Part shown: piece after piece, positions 38,355 through 47,889 of the stretch
Layout: each line of letters begins with the position of its first letter
Position numbering within the stretch: the stretch's first letter is position 1
Source: CAIYYX01 sp035530135
GTDB lineage: Bacteria; Pseudomonadota; Gammaproteobacteria; Burkholderiales; Rhodocyclaceae
Reading direction: 5' to 3'
Length of the DNA stretch: 64,000 bases
Assembly: GCA_035530135.1 (NCBI GenBank)
Contig: DATKVJ010000137.1
Coordinates: 9,771-73,770, forward strand
Program-made: the position numbers and the translations under genes
The notes under the pieces: generated by a model
Database searches by the model: none
Seen by the model: only the letters and a program-made list of their open reading frames with translations
What the model was told of the DNA's origin: nothing

Positions 38355-41090
38355 CTACGACTTCCGCATCGACCGGGCCAGCACTTCGGCGATCGCCTGT
38401 CGGCGTGCATTCGCTTCCTGAGGGTCAACCGCCTGCTGCACGGTCCGCACCTTGTACCCGCGAACCATCTGTTCCGTTGGAAGTGGAGGTTCTCCAAGGG
38501 AGTCCAAATATTCAATCAAGCTCTCAGGCACTGCGTACCGTACTTTCCCTCGCTCATGCTCTTCCAAATTTTCGTCGATGAACTTGGTGAGGGACTTGAT
38601 ATGCCGTTCATTACTCCCCACCAAAACAATCTCCGTATAGCCCGCTGCCAAGCATTTCTCAACGTTGCCCAGCTCATGATCCCTGCCGGTCGTCACTGAG
38701 ATTTCGCAGGCGATCCGGCGTTCGCCGCGAACGAGCGATACATCCACTCGGCCGGCGCCATCGAGGATGACCTCCTCGATTGAGGTCCGAAAACCTCGCT
38801 CATCGGCGAGTTGTTTGATGAGATGCTGTAGGTATTTGTGCTGTCGTCCGCCGCCGCCTTGCTCCAGAGGTATCTTTGGCCGTGGCGCTGGCTTTGGAAT
38901 CGGTTCGACGAAATTTTCGGGGCAAACGAGATCCTGGGGAGTGGTATCTCTGGATAGCTCCTCCGGTTCAGGTGCCGCGACTCGTGCTTCTTGCGGCTCT
39001 ATAGTTTGCGCCGATACGCGCGGTTTCGCCGCTTTCGCTTTCAGCACCGTCTGTGGCCGATCAAACGCTAGCTCGATGGGCGGCGCGCTGTATTCCTCGC
39101 GGCTCCGCCGCAGGAGCTTCGCGTATGACTCGTCGGACATCGTTGGCAGCGCGTCGACATAGCCAAGCGGAATGCGAACCGAGAGGGCTTGATTGGTGAA
39201 GTTGCGCACATAACAGGCGAACTCGGTATGTTCGCTCCGCTTCTTCTGGGCGAGCAGAAACGATGCCTCGACGCGGAATTCGGAATCAAGGGTATTCGCA
39301 TCCTTGCTGCTCAAACCGCCGGCGAACTTGATCGAGGTGCTCGCCAGTACGGTTGCCCGCAATCCGGCATCGAGCTGGTCGAGGTTCTGATGGGCCAGAC
39401 AGAGCGCAATCCGGTATTTCCGTGCCTGATTGAGCAGGCGGCCGATTGAGTCATCAAAATAGTCCTGGGCCTCATCAACATAGACAAAAGCGGGATTGCG
39501 CTCATGTGGGGGCATCGTCGCGCGTTGCAGCGCCGCTTGCGCGATGAGCGAGACAAAGAACCTCCCGAGGATGCTGGCCCCCTCGTGACCAAGAAAATCC
39601 TTGGCCGTCGAAATGAGAACGATCTTTCCTTCATTCAGCAGGGAGAAGAGGTTCACTTTGTTCTCGGTGTGCGAGAACATTCGCTCTATGGTGGCATTCG
39701 ACAGCACGCCCCACAGTCGTGTCAGAATCTGCTTCTTGGTTTCGCCGAACTGCCGCTCAAAGAACTGAGTCTCGAAAAAGTGTCTGCTGGAACCCGAGAG
39801 ACGTTCCATATAGGGCCGGAACTTCTCGCCGTTCTCCATGAGTTCACGCAGAGTATGAATTGTCGCGTCCGGAATTTCGAGCATGAGGCGGGCGATGTAG
39901 CGGAAGATCACCCCTTGCCGTTGGGTCAGTTCCGCACCCAAGAGTGCCCCGAAGAAAAACTCGAAGGTCTCCACCGCAGCGTTGAGCGTCATTTCACGAT
40001 CGACCGGCGCGAGCTTCTCCAGTCGCCCCCGGTCGAAGTCGAACATGTTCAGGGATACGGGATGTTCAATGTCGGTCGGATCAACCAGCACCAGGCGATC
40101 GGCGAGACTACCGTGCGCCTCCGGATCGCAATGCTTCAGATGCGAAATCGTCCGAATCAGGTCGCCCTGGCTGTCGATAACGACCACCGCCCGGCCATCC
40201 TCCTTGGCCCGCACCAGGTCGTGATGAATAAGGAACTGGAGTAGCTGGGTCTTGCCATGGCCGGTGCCGCCGACGATATGGGTGTGCTCAAACCGTGCGG
40301 GGAAAGGGATGGCAAAGGGCAGCGGCGCGCGAAAGAAATCCTGAAATGCTGTGCCTTGCAGATAGACCTCGACCAGTTCCTCCGGCCGCATTTTGCTTTG
40401 TTCGGAGGGGAACCGCAGCTTGAGCTTTTCCTCATGCCGCTTAGACAACGGTATGCCCGAGGCGCGCAGCAAATTGTCCTCAAAGCGGGTGCGGACTTTT
40501 GTGAATAGTCCGGACTGGAAGGCGTACTCGTCGGAGAGCGTAACGAGCGTGCGCTCGATGATGTCACCCAGGTCGTCGCAGAGGTCGTATGCGGCGGCAT
40601 CGGGGAAGACAACATACTCGACCTTGCCTTCATCCTCGCCATCGTCGTCCGGATCGATGAAAGCCGAAGCAGGGAAAGACCGGAGGATGCCGGGGAAGAG
40701 GTAGGAAAGCTTCCTCCGCCACTCAGCGAGCAGGCGCTCGCTGTCCTTATGTACTCGAATTGAGCGACGAAACATTTCTCGTAGCAATACGCCCTCTTCC
40801 AGCGTGCAATTGGCGAGCGCCGCTTCATCGGGCAGGTTAATGAGGAAACCGTCGTCGTAGAGCAACTGCAGCAGCGCGTCATACAGAGCGCTCCCCAGCC
40901 GATCGGAGGGCGACATGTCGAGCTTGCAGCAAATCTCGATAATGAAGTCAACGAGGAATGTCCCACGAGCCTCCTCGTCAGCCAGGAACGCCCGCTCGCG
41001 TAACGGCTGCAACTCGCGATATAGGACGAGAGTGTCCTCCCGTTCGCGACCCTCCGTGCCACCTGAGAGCCAGTTCCTCCAGTTCGACAT
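38355..41090 (-). CDS. VirD4/TraD- or HerA-like ATPase with C-terminal nuclease-like domain
   Basis: A 911-residue soluble protein. An N-terminal helical region (1–240) precedes a P-loop ATPase: Walker A IVGGTGHGKTQLL near 272–283, Walker B FVYVDEAQDYF, and LCLAHQNLDQL, GLSSKDANTL typical of TraG/TraD/DUF87 proteins. After a proline-rich linker (about 690–745), residues 750–880 have a PD-(D/E)XK-like layout (GRVDVSLVRGERRIACEIS, then LGNVEKCLAAGYTEIVLVGS). No transmembrane anchor is seen, unlike classical VirD4. It could pump DNA in transfer, partition the element or act in defence. It is eight bases downstream of the 127-residue gene. Confidence 0.8.
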   Translation of the reverse strand: MSNWRNWLSGGTEGREREDTLVLYRELQPLRERAFLADEEARGTFLVDFIIEICCKLDMSPSDRLGSALYDALLQLLYDDGFLINLPDEAALANCTLEEGVLLREMFRRSIRVHKDSERLLAEWRRKLSYLFPGILRSFPASAFIDPDDDGEDEGKVEYVVFPDAAAYDLCDDLGDIIERTLVTLSDEYAFQSGLFTKVRTRFEDNLLRASGIPLSKRHEEKLKLRFPSEQSKMRPEELVEVYLQGTAFQDFFRAPLPFAIPFPARFEHTHIVGGTGHGKTQLLQFLIHHDLVRAKEDGRAVVVIDSQGDLIRTISHLKHCDPEAHGSLADRLVLVDPTDIEHPVSLNMFDFDRGRLEKLAPVDREMTLNAAVETFEFFFGALLGAELTQRQGVIFRYIARLMLEIPDATIHTLRELMENGEKFRPYMERLSGSSRHFFETQFFERQFGETKKQILTRLWGVLSNATIERMFSHTENKVNLFSLLNEGKIVLISTAKDFLGHEGASILGRFFVSLIAQAALQRATMPPHERNPAFVYVDEAQDYFDDSIGRLLNQARKYRIALCLAHQNLDQLDAGLRATVLASTSIKFAGGLSSKDANTLDSEFRVEASFLLAQKKRSEHTEFACYVRNFTNQALSVRIPLGYVDALPTMSDESYAKLLRRSREEYSAPPIELAFDRPQTVLKAKAAKPRVSAQTIEPQEARVAAPEPEELSRDTTPQDLVCPENFVEPIPKPAPRPKIPLEQGGGGRQHKYLQHLIKQLADERGFRTSIEEVILDGAGRVDVSLVRGERRIACEISVTTGRDHELGNVEKCLAAGYTEIVLVGSNERHIKSLTKFIDENLEEHERGKVRYAVPESLIEYLDSLGEPPLPTEQMVRGYKVRTVQQAVDPQEANARRQAIAEVLARSMRKS

Positions 41091-41098
41091 GGAAGCGG

Positions 41099-41482
41099 CT
41101 AGAGCTCGATGACTTCTTCTCCGCCGAATTGCGCCGCTGCCTCAAGCACGTTCTTGAAAGTCTGGGCGGCTTCCCTAATTTGATCCTCGACCGCGAGCAT
41201 CTCAACGATATCCTTGCAATCGATCTTCTTGCCGTTCGACAAATCATTGACCGATACGGAGAGATTCATCATCTTGAAGGCAAGTCGCGACGCCACACCT
41301 AAAAGCCCGCTGCCCTTATCGGTCAGCGTCGCGCGCTCATAGAGCATGGTTTCGCCAAGCTTGTATTTCTTGATATTGCTTTTCTCTTCCTCGGTCAGCT
41401 CCGCTCGGACAGCGAGCGTGAATGTAACCTTGCCGACTCCAAGCATCCCTGACTTCTGATCGCGACGTAGCAGCAGCTTCAT
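41099..41482 (-). CDS. Hypothetical partner of the nuclease-ATPase
   Basis: A 127-residue soluble alpha/beta protein beginning MKLLLRRDQKSGMLGVGKVT with a helical C-terminus (VEDQIREAAQTFKNVLEAAA). A strong ribosome-binding site (GGGAGGGATGCTATG context) precedes the ATG at 41480–41482. It is the first gene of a minus-strand operon with the 911-residue ATPase eight bases downstream and the three-helix membrane protein after that. I do not recognise the family; the linkage suggests a dedicated partner of the ATPase. Confidence 0.65.
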   Translation of the reverse strand: MKLLLRRDQKSGMLGVGKVTFTLAVRAELTEEEKSNIKKYKLGETMLYERATLTDKGSGLLGVASRLAFKMMNLSVSVNDLSNGKKIDCKDIVEMLAVEDQIREAAQTFKNVLEAAAQFGGEEVIEL

Positions 41483-41725
41483 AGCATCCCTCCCGAGGTG
41501 TATGTAGAAAACAAATACGGTACCCGAAAAGGAGAGTTCTCCGCTAGTCCTTAGGCCGGTTCGGTGCCGATACTTGCGAAGACATCAGACTGCCTTTCGA
41601 TTGTCGTCTCCGAACTGCATCTTCAGCAGGCGGATATTCTGTAAAAACTGATGACGGCCGGTGGAGCAAAGGCTTTATCCACATGCGTAATAAATCTGCG
41701 CGATGCAACATGTATACTTAACCCA

Positions 41726-42217
41726 ATGGCAGATCAGCCAAAAAATCAAGAGCAGTCAGATGTCAACGACCCAATTGGCAAAGCGATAGTACGTAACCGT
41801 TTGAATGTCTGGGGAGGGCCTTTTCGTATGCCATATACGAATAATACAGCCAGATTTTTCGGAGGTTATGGTGCTGGCATTGCCGGCAAACTTTTGAGCG
41901 AAGGAGATTCGAATGCAGAGCCCCTCGAAATTACTCAGACCGAAATTGATTCATGGAATGCATTGGAGAAATTCGCTTATAAGCATCACGCCATATTCTT
42001 TTCAACTGGAACAATCCTATTTTCATCTTTAATAGGCGTCGTTTACTACGTATCTAATATAAATCCCTTCTTCGGAATCGCGATTTTCTTCATTTCAGTG
42101 TACCCATTATTTTATTTCATCAGGATTTTATTTCTGATTGAAGGGCAAAGTTTGCCAACAAAAGACCTTTTCCCAACTGGAGTAACGTATAGGGACATTC
42201 CCGACGCTGAGAATTAG
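41726..42217 (+). CDS. Hypothetical membrane protein
   Basis: A 163-residue protein in strongly AT-rich DNA. The N-terminal 90 residues are polar (NNTARFFGGYGAGIAG). Two adjacent transmembrane helices follow (AIFFSTGTILFSSLIGVVYY, FFGIAIFFISVYPLFYFI) and the C-terminus is polar. No family is recognised. It is convergent with tpsA and divergent from the ATPase operon, so it is transcribed alone. Composition marks it as recently acquired cargo. Confidence 0.6.
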   Translation: MADQPKNQEQSDVNDPIGKAIVRNRLNVWGGPFRMPYTNNTARFFGGYGAGIAGKLLSEGDSNAEPLEITQTEIDSWNALEKFAYKHHAIFFSTGTILFSSLIGVVYYVSNINPFFGIAIFFISVYPLFYFIRILFLIEGQSLPTKDLFPTGVTYRDIPDAEN

Positions 42218-42250
42218 AGTTTCAGTCGTAGATACCTCACGTATAAACCG

Positions 42251-45200
42251 TTAAAACACCGGACCGAGGAAGGAACGAATTACACCAGGCATTTCACTCA
42301 TCGTTGAAACAACTGGATGCTCGTTGCGTATATTGACAATATCCTGCCGCTGCTTTTCAGCTATGCTCAAAATAATAGCGGCCTCAGCATGATTCCCATT
42401 GGCGAGTAGCTGCTGCGCCCTTGCGTTTGCAGAATCTGCGACAGATTCAGCTAAAGTAATCGCCTGATTGAAATTATTGACCTCGGAAATCGTCAACTGT
42501 TTACCCGAATCTGCGATTTGGATCGCAGCAGATATAAGCTCTGCTTGTGGACCCTGGATAATTCCCGTGCCCAATAATTGAACTAGATTTTTATCGAAAT
42601 CAGCTACTGTGTCAGATGCTCCGTTCTTCTTCGCAATCCATGCGGCAAGATTCCCTGAAACATCCAATAGAATACTGGTAGCAACATCTCCGCTGACTTG
42701 TACCGCCGCCGATTGATTTATCAAATTTCGATAGCCACTGCTCTGAACATATCCAGTCATAAAATCTCCGAGGTCCTTCATCGTAAAGTTAAGTGATTCT
42801 CCTGTCACTTTGAGTACCCCTTCAATTATGCTATTTGCCGCTTTATTCTCCAGATACGTTGCGAGCTGAGGCACGTGGTCAATGATACTTGCGACTATCG
42901 CTTGCACGGCGGCTGGATTTGGCGCTGTTACCACTATTGGTGGCACGTAAGGAGACGATGTGCCTACGACGTTAACCGCTGAACCGCTGGTGCTGCTCTG
43001 ATTCAACGCTGTATTTTGAACAGGCGTTGTCGGCGTTTTGCTTCCTGATCCGCTGCCCGACTTTGGTATCGGAGTCGGTATGGGCGATGGTGTCGGCTGC
43101 GGGGTAGGAGTTGGGTTAGGCGTTGGGGTCGGGGTGGGTGTGGGCGTTGGTGTCGAAGAAGTACCTTGCACTATGAGCGTACCCGGCACATTCCCCGTTG
43201 AAGCAAGGATATAGTTGCCAGCAGCTGGACCGACGAGACCGGTAACCTTTTCGCTGTACGTGCCGACTGGTGTGGTGGTATAAAGAGGAACAACACTACT
43301 GCCGCTATACGCCTTTGCTGTAGCGTACACGGTGTCAGAACCGACAACACCGAACAATTGTGGTGTGCCAATCGACGGCGCTGAGCCATAATTCGAAGTG
43401 TTATTACTGACGCTCCATGTCAGTGGCTTGGGAGCGATCACCACGGTGCCAACGGTATCGCCGATGGTGGCAAGGGTATAGTTGCCAGCAGCCGATCCAG
43501 CTATTCCGATTACCTTCTCGGTATAGGTTCCCGCTGGAGTAGTGGCTGATAACGTCACGGCGGTGGTTCCGCTATAGAGTCCGAGCGTACCAATGACTGA
43601 ACTGCTGTCGGATGCAGAGACTCCAGAGAGAGTTACAGCCCCCAAGCTCGCCAAGGTGCCATAGGTGCCAGTGGTGCTGGCGATGCTCCAGGTTAGGGCA
43701 ACCGGTGTGGGCGTAGGTGTGGGAGTCGGGGTTGGAGTGGGGGTCGGCGTCGGAGTAGAAACCGCCTGCCATTGTAAGTAGGGGTAGCCGTTGTTGATGC
43801 TCGGGTTGATGGCCCAGACAGTTGGATCGAAGCCAGCGGGTAACCCGCCCTTGAGTTGTGCGGTGGTCAGGCCGGTGCCGCCGGCGCTTGTAGGTTGCCC
43901 AGTTGTATTTATATCCCAGTACGAGTTCGAAATGGTACCGGCGTAGGTACTTCCAGCAAAGTTATTGCCGATCAGTCCGCCGATAGTGCCGCCCATAGTG
44001 CTTTGCCCGCTTACGTTGCCGATGGCGTAGCTGCTGCTGATACTCCCGCTGTTAACGGAAGTATTGTTGAAGTTACCACCCACTAGTCCGCCTACAAAGG
44101 TGGTGCCGTTCACGTTGCCTGTAGCATAGCTGGAACTCACAGTACCGCCGTTGTATCCCGTGATTCCGCCGGTTTCGCTTTGTCCGTTCACGTTGCCTGT
44201 GGCGTAGCTTTTGCTAATAGTACCGTTGTTAGTCCCAACCATCCCGCCGACATAACTTCCGCTACCAGTCACATTGCCGGCGGAGTAGCTGGAACTAATG
44301 GTACCCAAGTTAATTCCAACTAACCCACCTACTTGGGAAGTACCATTGGACACCTTGTAGTTTGCAGTTACCGAGCATGTGGAATAACTATTACTAACAG
44401 TCCCGTTATTCCACCCCACCAGTCCGCCAACAATGTCGTGTCCAGTTACACTACCGCCCACCAATCCCACGTTCTTCACACTTAGACTACTAACAATGGA
44501 GTTGAACAATCCAACAGTTTCTGCTGTTGGCTGATCGATGACTAGGTTGCTGATAGTGTGGCCCAGACCGTCGAACGTGCCTGTAAACCCAAGCGGCGAA
44601 AACCCCGCTCCACTGTTCCACGTATTGGTGGCCGAAGCGTCGATGTTGCTACCCAGTGCGTAGTGGCCGGAGAGGTTGTTTTGCATACCCTGCAAAGTAC
44701 TGGTTTCGCTGCCTCCCGCTACACCCAAGGTGTTGATCACTGTGTACTGTGCTCCGCTGATAGAAAGCGTGCCAGTGCCGCTGAAATCGACTCGGCCAAT
44801 GAAATTGCCGCTGGAGTTTCTGCTGGTCACTACCGTGCCGGTTGCCACGGAAGCATCCGTACCGTTTGCGGTGGCCGGATTCAGAGCCAGCGAGGCGTTG
44901 CCGCTCGCTGTCATCACGGAATTGACATTGACATTGTTCGCGGCGGTCAGCGTCAGCGTATTCGCGCTCCAGCCAACAGCATCGGTTACGTTGATGTCAC
45001 CGCTAGTACCGCCCCCACCGGAACTGCTGACGACGGTGACATTATTGCTTGCAAGCTGCGCGGAGAGCGCAGCCCCGGTAATGTCACCGCCCGACGAGGC
45101 AATGGTGTAGTCGTGGGGATCAATAAGCCAGGTGCCGGTCTTGCCCAAAGGTGCTGTGGTGATAACTGTCGCTCCGTTGGTCACATGAACATCCGCTGCG

Positions 45201-46156
45201 CTGGTTTCGATAAAGCCGCCGTTGCCCACGTGTGGGGCGCTGGCATCCAGCGTGCCAGAGACCTGAACCGTGCTATCGCCGCCAGTTAGGATAATCGTCC
45301 CGCCTTGGAGGTTGGCGCTGCGAGCTTGGGCATAGCCGGACATGTCGATGGCGTTATCGACCACCGACTTGGCGGCATTCGCGGTGAGGAGGATGGTGCC
45401 GCCATCGGCGATTAGGCTGCCGGAATTGGAGACAGCAGCCGATGGTGTCGTGCCATCGGTGCGGACGAGCTGCTGCGTCACTTGCTTGTCGAGAAGGAAG
45501 TTGAAGGTGCCGTCGCCGTTTAGGTCGACCGTGAAGCCGGCGGCTGAGGCGAGCTGGATCTTGCCAAGGCGGGCCATGATGACTCCGGAGTTTTCCACTC
45601 CCGGAGCCACCAGGGCGGCGAGGCCCGCATCGTTCACCGTTAGTTGCCCGGCATTCACCACCATCGCGCCGGAATTCGCGGGACTGCTGAACTTATAATT
45701 CCCGGCCATGAAGTCGCTGGTACCGATGTCCAGCGTGGTGGCGAGAAGCCCCCCGACATCCACCTGGGCGGTCTTGCCGAAGACGATGCCGTTCGGGTTC
45801 ACCAGCCAGACTTGTCCGTTGGCCTTGAGCGTGCCCATGATCTTCGATGGATCGACGCCCACCACGCGATTAAGAGCGATCGCTTGAGCGTTGGGCTGAA
45901 CAAAGGTGGTTTGCTCGCCGGCACCGATGCTGAAGGAATTCCAGTTGATGACGGTCTTGGGACTCGTCTGGGTAACTGCCACGCTAGCAGGATCAGGCCG
46001 AGCGATGGTCGCGGAGCCGGCGACAACCTGTCCGCCCAGCGGGTTCGCATTCGCGAGGGTCGGAACCAAGGTCAGCGCAGTCGTGCTGAAAAGGTTCGCC
46101 ACCAGCATCCGTATAGCGAGACGGGTGTAGGCAGGGCGGAACGGCGGATGTGCCAT
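42251..46156 (-). CDS. Two-partner secretion exoprotein TpsA (FHA-like, GLUG repeats)
   Basis: A 1,301-residue exported protein. A signal region (about 1–38) leads into the TPS secretion domain (NPLGGQVVAGSATI, TVINWNSFSIGAGEQTTFVQ, NRVVGVDPSKIMGTL, NGQVWLVNPNGIVFG), which is recognised by a TpsB pore. A beta-helix follows, then about six GLUG repeats (VGGLVGINLGTISSSYSAGN type). A Thr-Pro tract, two MBG/YDG-like repeats (each ending in AAGNYTLA or AAGNYILA), a second Thr-Pro tract and an unrelated helical C-terminus of about 230 residues complete it. It may be an adhesin or have an effector C-terminus. It is 11 bases downstream of tpsB. Confidence 0.88.
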   Translation of the reverse strand: MAHPPFRPAYTRLAIRMLVANLFSTTALTLVPTLANANPLGGQVVAGSATIARPDPASVAVTQTSPKTVINWNSFSIGAGEQTTFVQPNAQAIALNRVVGVDPSKIMGTLKANGQVWLVNPNGIVFGKTAQVDVGGLLATTLDIGTSDFMAGNYKFSSPANSGAMVVNAGQLTVNDAGLAALVAPGVENSGVIMARLGKIQLASAAGFTVDLNGDGTFNFLLDKQVTQQLVRTDGTTPSAAVSNSGSLIADGGTILLTANAAKSVVDNAIDMSGYAQARSANLQGGTIILTGGDSTVQVSGTLDASAPHVGNGGFIETSAADVHVTNGATVITTAPLGKTGTWLIDPHDYTIASSGGDITGAALSAQLASNNVTVVSSSGGGGTSGDINVTDAVGWSANTLTLTAANNVNVNSVMTASGNASLALNPATANGTDASVATGTVVTSRNSSGNFIGRVDFSGTGTLSISGAQYTVINTLGVAGGSETSTLQGMQNNLSGHYALGSNIDASATNTWNSGAGFSPLGFTGTFDGLGHTISNLVIDQPTAETVGLFNSIVSSLSVKNVGLVGGSVTGHDIVGGLVGWNNGTVSNSYSTCSVTANYKVSNGTSQVGGLVGINLGTISSSYSAGNVTGSGSYVGGMVGTNNGTISKSYATGNVNGQSETGGITGYNGGTVSSSYATGNVNGTTFVGGLVGGNFNNTSVNSGSISSSYAIGNVSGQSTMGGTIGGLIGNNFAGSTYAGTISNSYWDINTTGQPTSAGGTGLTTAQLKGGLPAGFDPTVWAINPSINNGYPYLQWQAVSTPTPTPTPTPTPTPTPTPVALTWSIASTTGTYGTLASLGAVTLSGVSASDSSSVIGTLGLYSGTTAVTLSATTPAGTYTEKVIGIAGSAAGNYTLATIGDTVGTVVIAPKPLTWSVSNNTSNYGSAPSIGTPQLFGVVGSDTVYATAKAYSGSSVVPLYTTTPVGTYSEKVTGLVGPAAGNYILASTGNVPGTLIVQGTSSTPTPTPTPTPTPNPTPTPQPTPSPIPTPIPKSGSGSGSKTPTTPVQNTALNQSSTSGSAVNVVGTSSPYVPPIVVTAPNPAAVQAIVASIIDHVPQLATYLENKAANSIIEGVLKVTGESLNFTMKDLGDFMTGYVQSSGYRNLINQSAAVQVSGDVATSILLDVSGNLAAWIAKKNGASDTVADFDKNLVQLLGTGIIQGPQAELISAAIQIADSGKQLTISEVNNFNQAITLAESVADSANARAQQLLANGNHAEAAIILSIAEKQRQDIVNIRNEHPVVSTMSEMPGVIRSFLGPVF

Positions 46157-46167
46157 GGATAACCCCC

Positions 46168-47889
46168 TTAGAATCGCGCGAGAATGCTGAACAATAGCCG
46201 GACGTGCCGATTGCCGCGTGAGGCGATGTCGCGGGTGAGCGGCTCTGCCAGCTCGAAGTCGGCCGAGACCTGATGAGCTAGGTCGAATCGCAGGCCAGGT
46301 CCGGCTGAGGCGAGGGACTGGCTTTTCGGCTGACCGACTGCGGGGTCGATGTTCCAGACCTCGCCGATGTCGTAGAAAAAGTAGAGCTGCGGATTGATGA
46401 AGCTGGTGCCGCCGGCGGGGAGGTTGTAGCGAGCTTCTATCGAGCCGGCAAGACCGTTGTCTCCGGTGAGTTCGGATGGCTCATAGCCTCGACCGAAGCG
46501 GCTGCCGCCGAGGCCGAACTGTTCTGCCGACAGGAGCGGCACCGACGCGACCTGTGCCGCCGCCGCAAGCCCTAACCCGAAGGGGCCGGCGATAGCTTGG
46601 CTGCGGGTCAAGTCGGCATAGAGGCGGGTGAAGTCGCTGTGGCCATTGGTGCGGCTCAAGTCCGGCGAGCCGGTGCGGGTAGCACCGAGGATGTCCAGAC
46701 CACGGCTCAGTTCGGCGTTGATGAGCGTGCTTGCTGGACGGCTATCGCCAAGCAAAGTGTCGGCCACGTCATAGGTCGCGGTGAAAGAGAGGTAGCGCAC
46801 CTTGTCGTTGGAGGATTGAGCGCCAAGAAGGTCGACGCTGTTGTCGAGCGATGTAAAGGCGCCGCCAATTCGCAGTGTTTGGGAGGGCGATCGGATCACC
46901 GGGTAGTCGACACCCGCACGCAGAGTGAGACTGTTGCCGAGAGGGTCCAGGTTAACCAGGGCGCCGCCCGGCTCGGAGTGGCTGTGGGTCGCCGAGAGAT
47001 TCAGGCGGGCGCCTTCAGCCGTGAGTATCTCATTGTGTTGCAGCGACACGTACTGCAGTTCCTTCGTCGGGCTGACGGTCGCAACTTGAAGCGAGGTCAG
47101 GTCGTCACGGCCGAACAGGGAATTGAAGCTGATACCTGCTTGGGCTTGAAGGGGACCGATGGCCTTGGAACCGAAGTCGTCGAGCGAGCCGTAGCCGGTG
47201 ACGGCTTTGTGAGCCACTACAAGGTCGAGATCGGCAGCGCCGGGGATTTTCGCCGCTGGGCGCAGGACGGTTCGCACGGAGATCCCGGGTATGTCCTGCA
47301 TTAGCAATACGTAGCGCTCCAGGACTTTCGCGGAGAGCGGGCGGGCCGCTTTGATGTGCTCACCCATGGCGTTGATGAGACCGCGGGAATCGTGGGCATC
47401 GCCTTGAATGCTAACGTTGGCGACATAGCCCTCGACGGCTTGCAGGTGGACGACGCCATCGATTGCCTTCTGTGCCGGCACGATTACTTGTGAAAGAATG
47501 TAGCCGTCGCGTCTGTATTTGGCGGTGAGGGCATCGCGCAGGCCGAATATCTGGATGAGAGATACTTTCTTCCCGATCAGGTTGGCGGTGAGCGGCGCCA
47601 GATCGGCGGGCTTATACACGGTACTGTTATCGAGAACGACTGCATGCAGTGGGAATGTAATATTCAGTGCTTCTTCCGGCGGCGGCGGTGCCTCAGGGCC
47701 GGGAATGGTGATCTCCGGCGTGGCTTTCGGAATAGATGGTGGCTGGAATCGCTGCTCAATACGGCCTGGGTTTGCCGGACCAGGAAGCGATTGCGCATTG
47801 GCGGCTGAAATAAACAATCCGAAGAGCATGACGACGCCAAGCGCCTGCCCCAGCCTGCCTAGCAACGCTCGTATTCCCTGATGCGTCAT
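46168..47889 (-). CDS. Two-partner secretion outer-membrane transporter TpsB (ShlB/FhaC family)
   Basis: A 573-residue Omp85-superfamily pore. A signal peptide (LGVVMLFGLFISAANAQS) precedes a proline-rich linker, two POTRA-like domains (about 75–220; ALTAKYRRDGYILSQVIVPA) and a 16-strand barrel with the conserved loop-6 motif FGLGGSRFGRGYEPSELTGD. It ends in Phe (LLFSILARF) as outer-membrane barrels do. It exports the TpsA protein encoded immediately downstream. The start at 47887–47889 (MTHQGIRALLG) keeps a normal signal peptide; a GTG six bases earlier is an alternative. Confidence 0.9.
   Translation of the reverse strand: MTHQGIRALLGRLGQALGVVMLFGLFISAANAQSLPGPANPGRIEQRFQPPSIPKATPEITIPGPEAPPPPEEALNITFPLHAVVLDNSTVYKPADLAPLTANLIGKKVSLIQIFGLRDALTAKYRRDGYILSQVIVPAQKAIDGVVHLQAVEGYVANVSIQGDAHDSRGLINAMGEHIKAARPLSAKVLERYVLLMQDIPGISVRTVLRPAAKIPGAADLDLVVAHKAVTGYGSLDDFGSKAIGPLQAQAGISFNSLFGRDDLTSLQVATVSPTKELQYVSLQHNEILTAEGARLNLSATHSHSEPGGALVNLDPLGNSLTLRAGVDYPVIRSPSQTLRIGGAFTSLDNSVDLLGAQSSNDKVRYLSFTATYDVADTLLGDSRPASTLINAELSRGLDILGATRTGSPDLSRTNGHSDFTRLYADLTRSQAIAGPFGLGLAAAAQVASVPLLSAEQFGLGGSRFGRGYEPSELTGDNGLAGSIEARYNLPAGGTSFINPQLYFFYDIGEVWNIDPAVGQPKSQSLASAGPGLRFDLAHQVSADFELAEPLTRDIASRGNRHVRLLFSILARF

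Noticed and set aside
42251..46156. Contact-dependent inhibition (CdiA) toxin
   Set aside because: The protein is short for CdiA, lacks a VENN-type pretoxin motif, and has no adjacent cdiI-like gene on the same strand.
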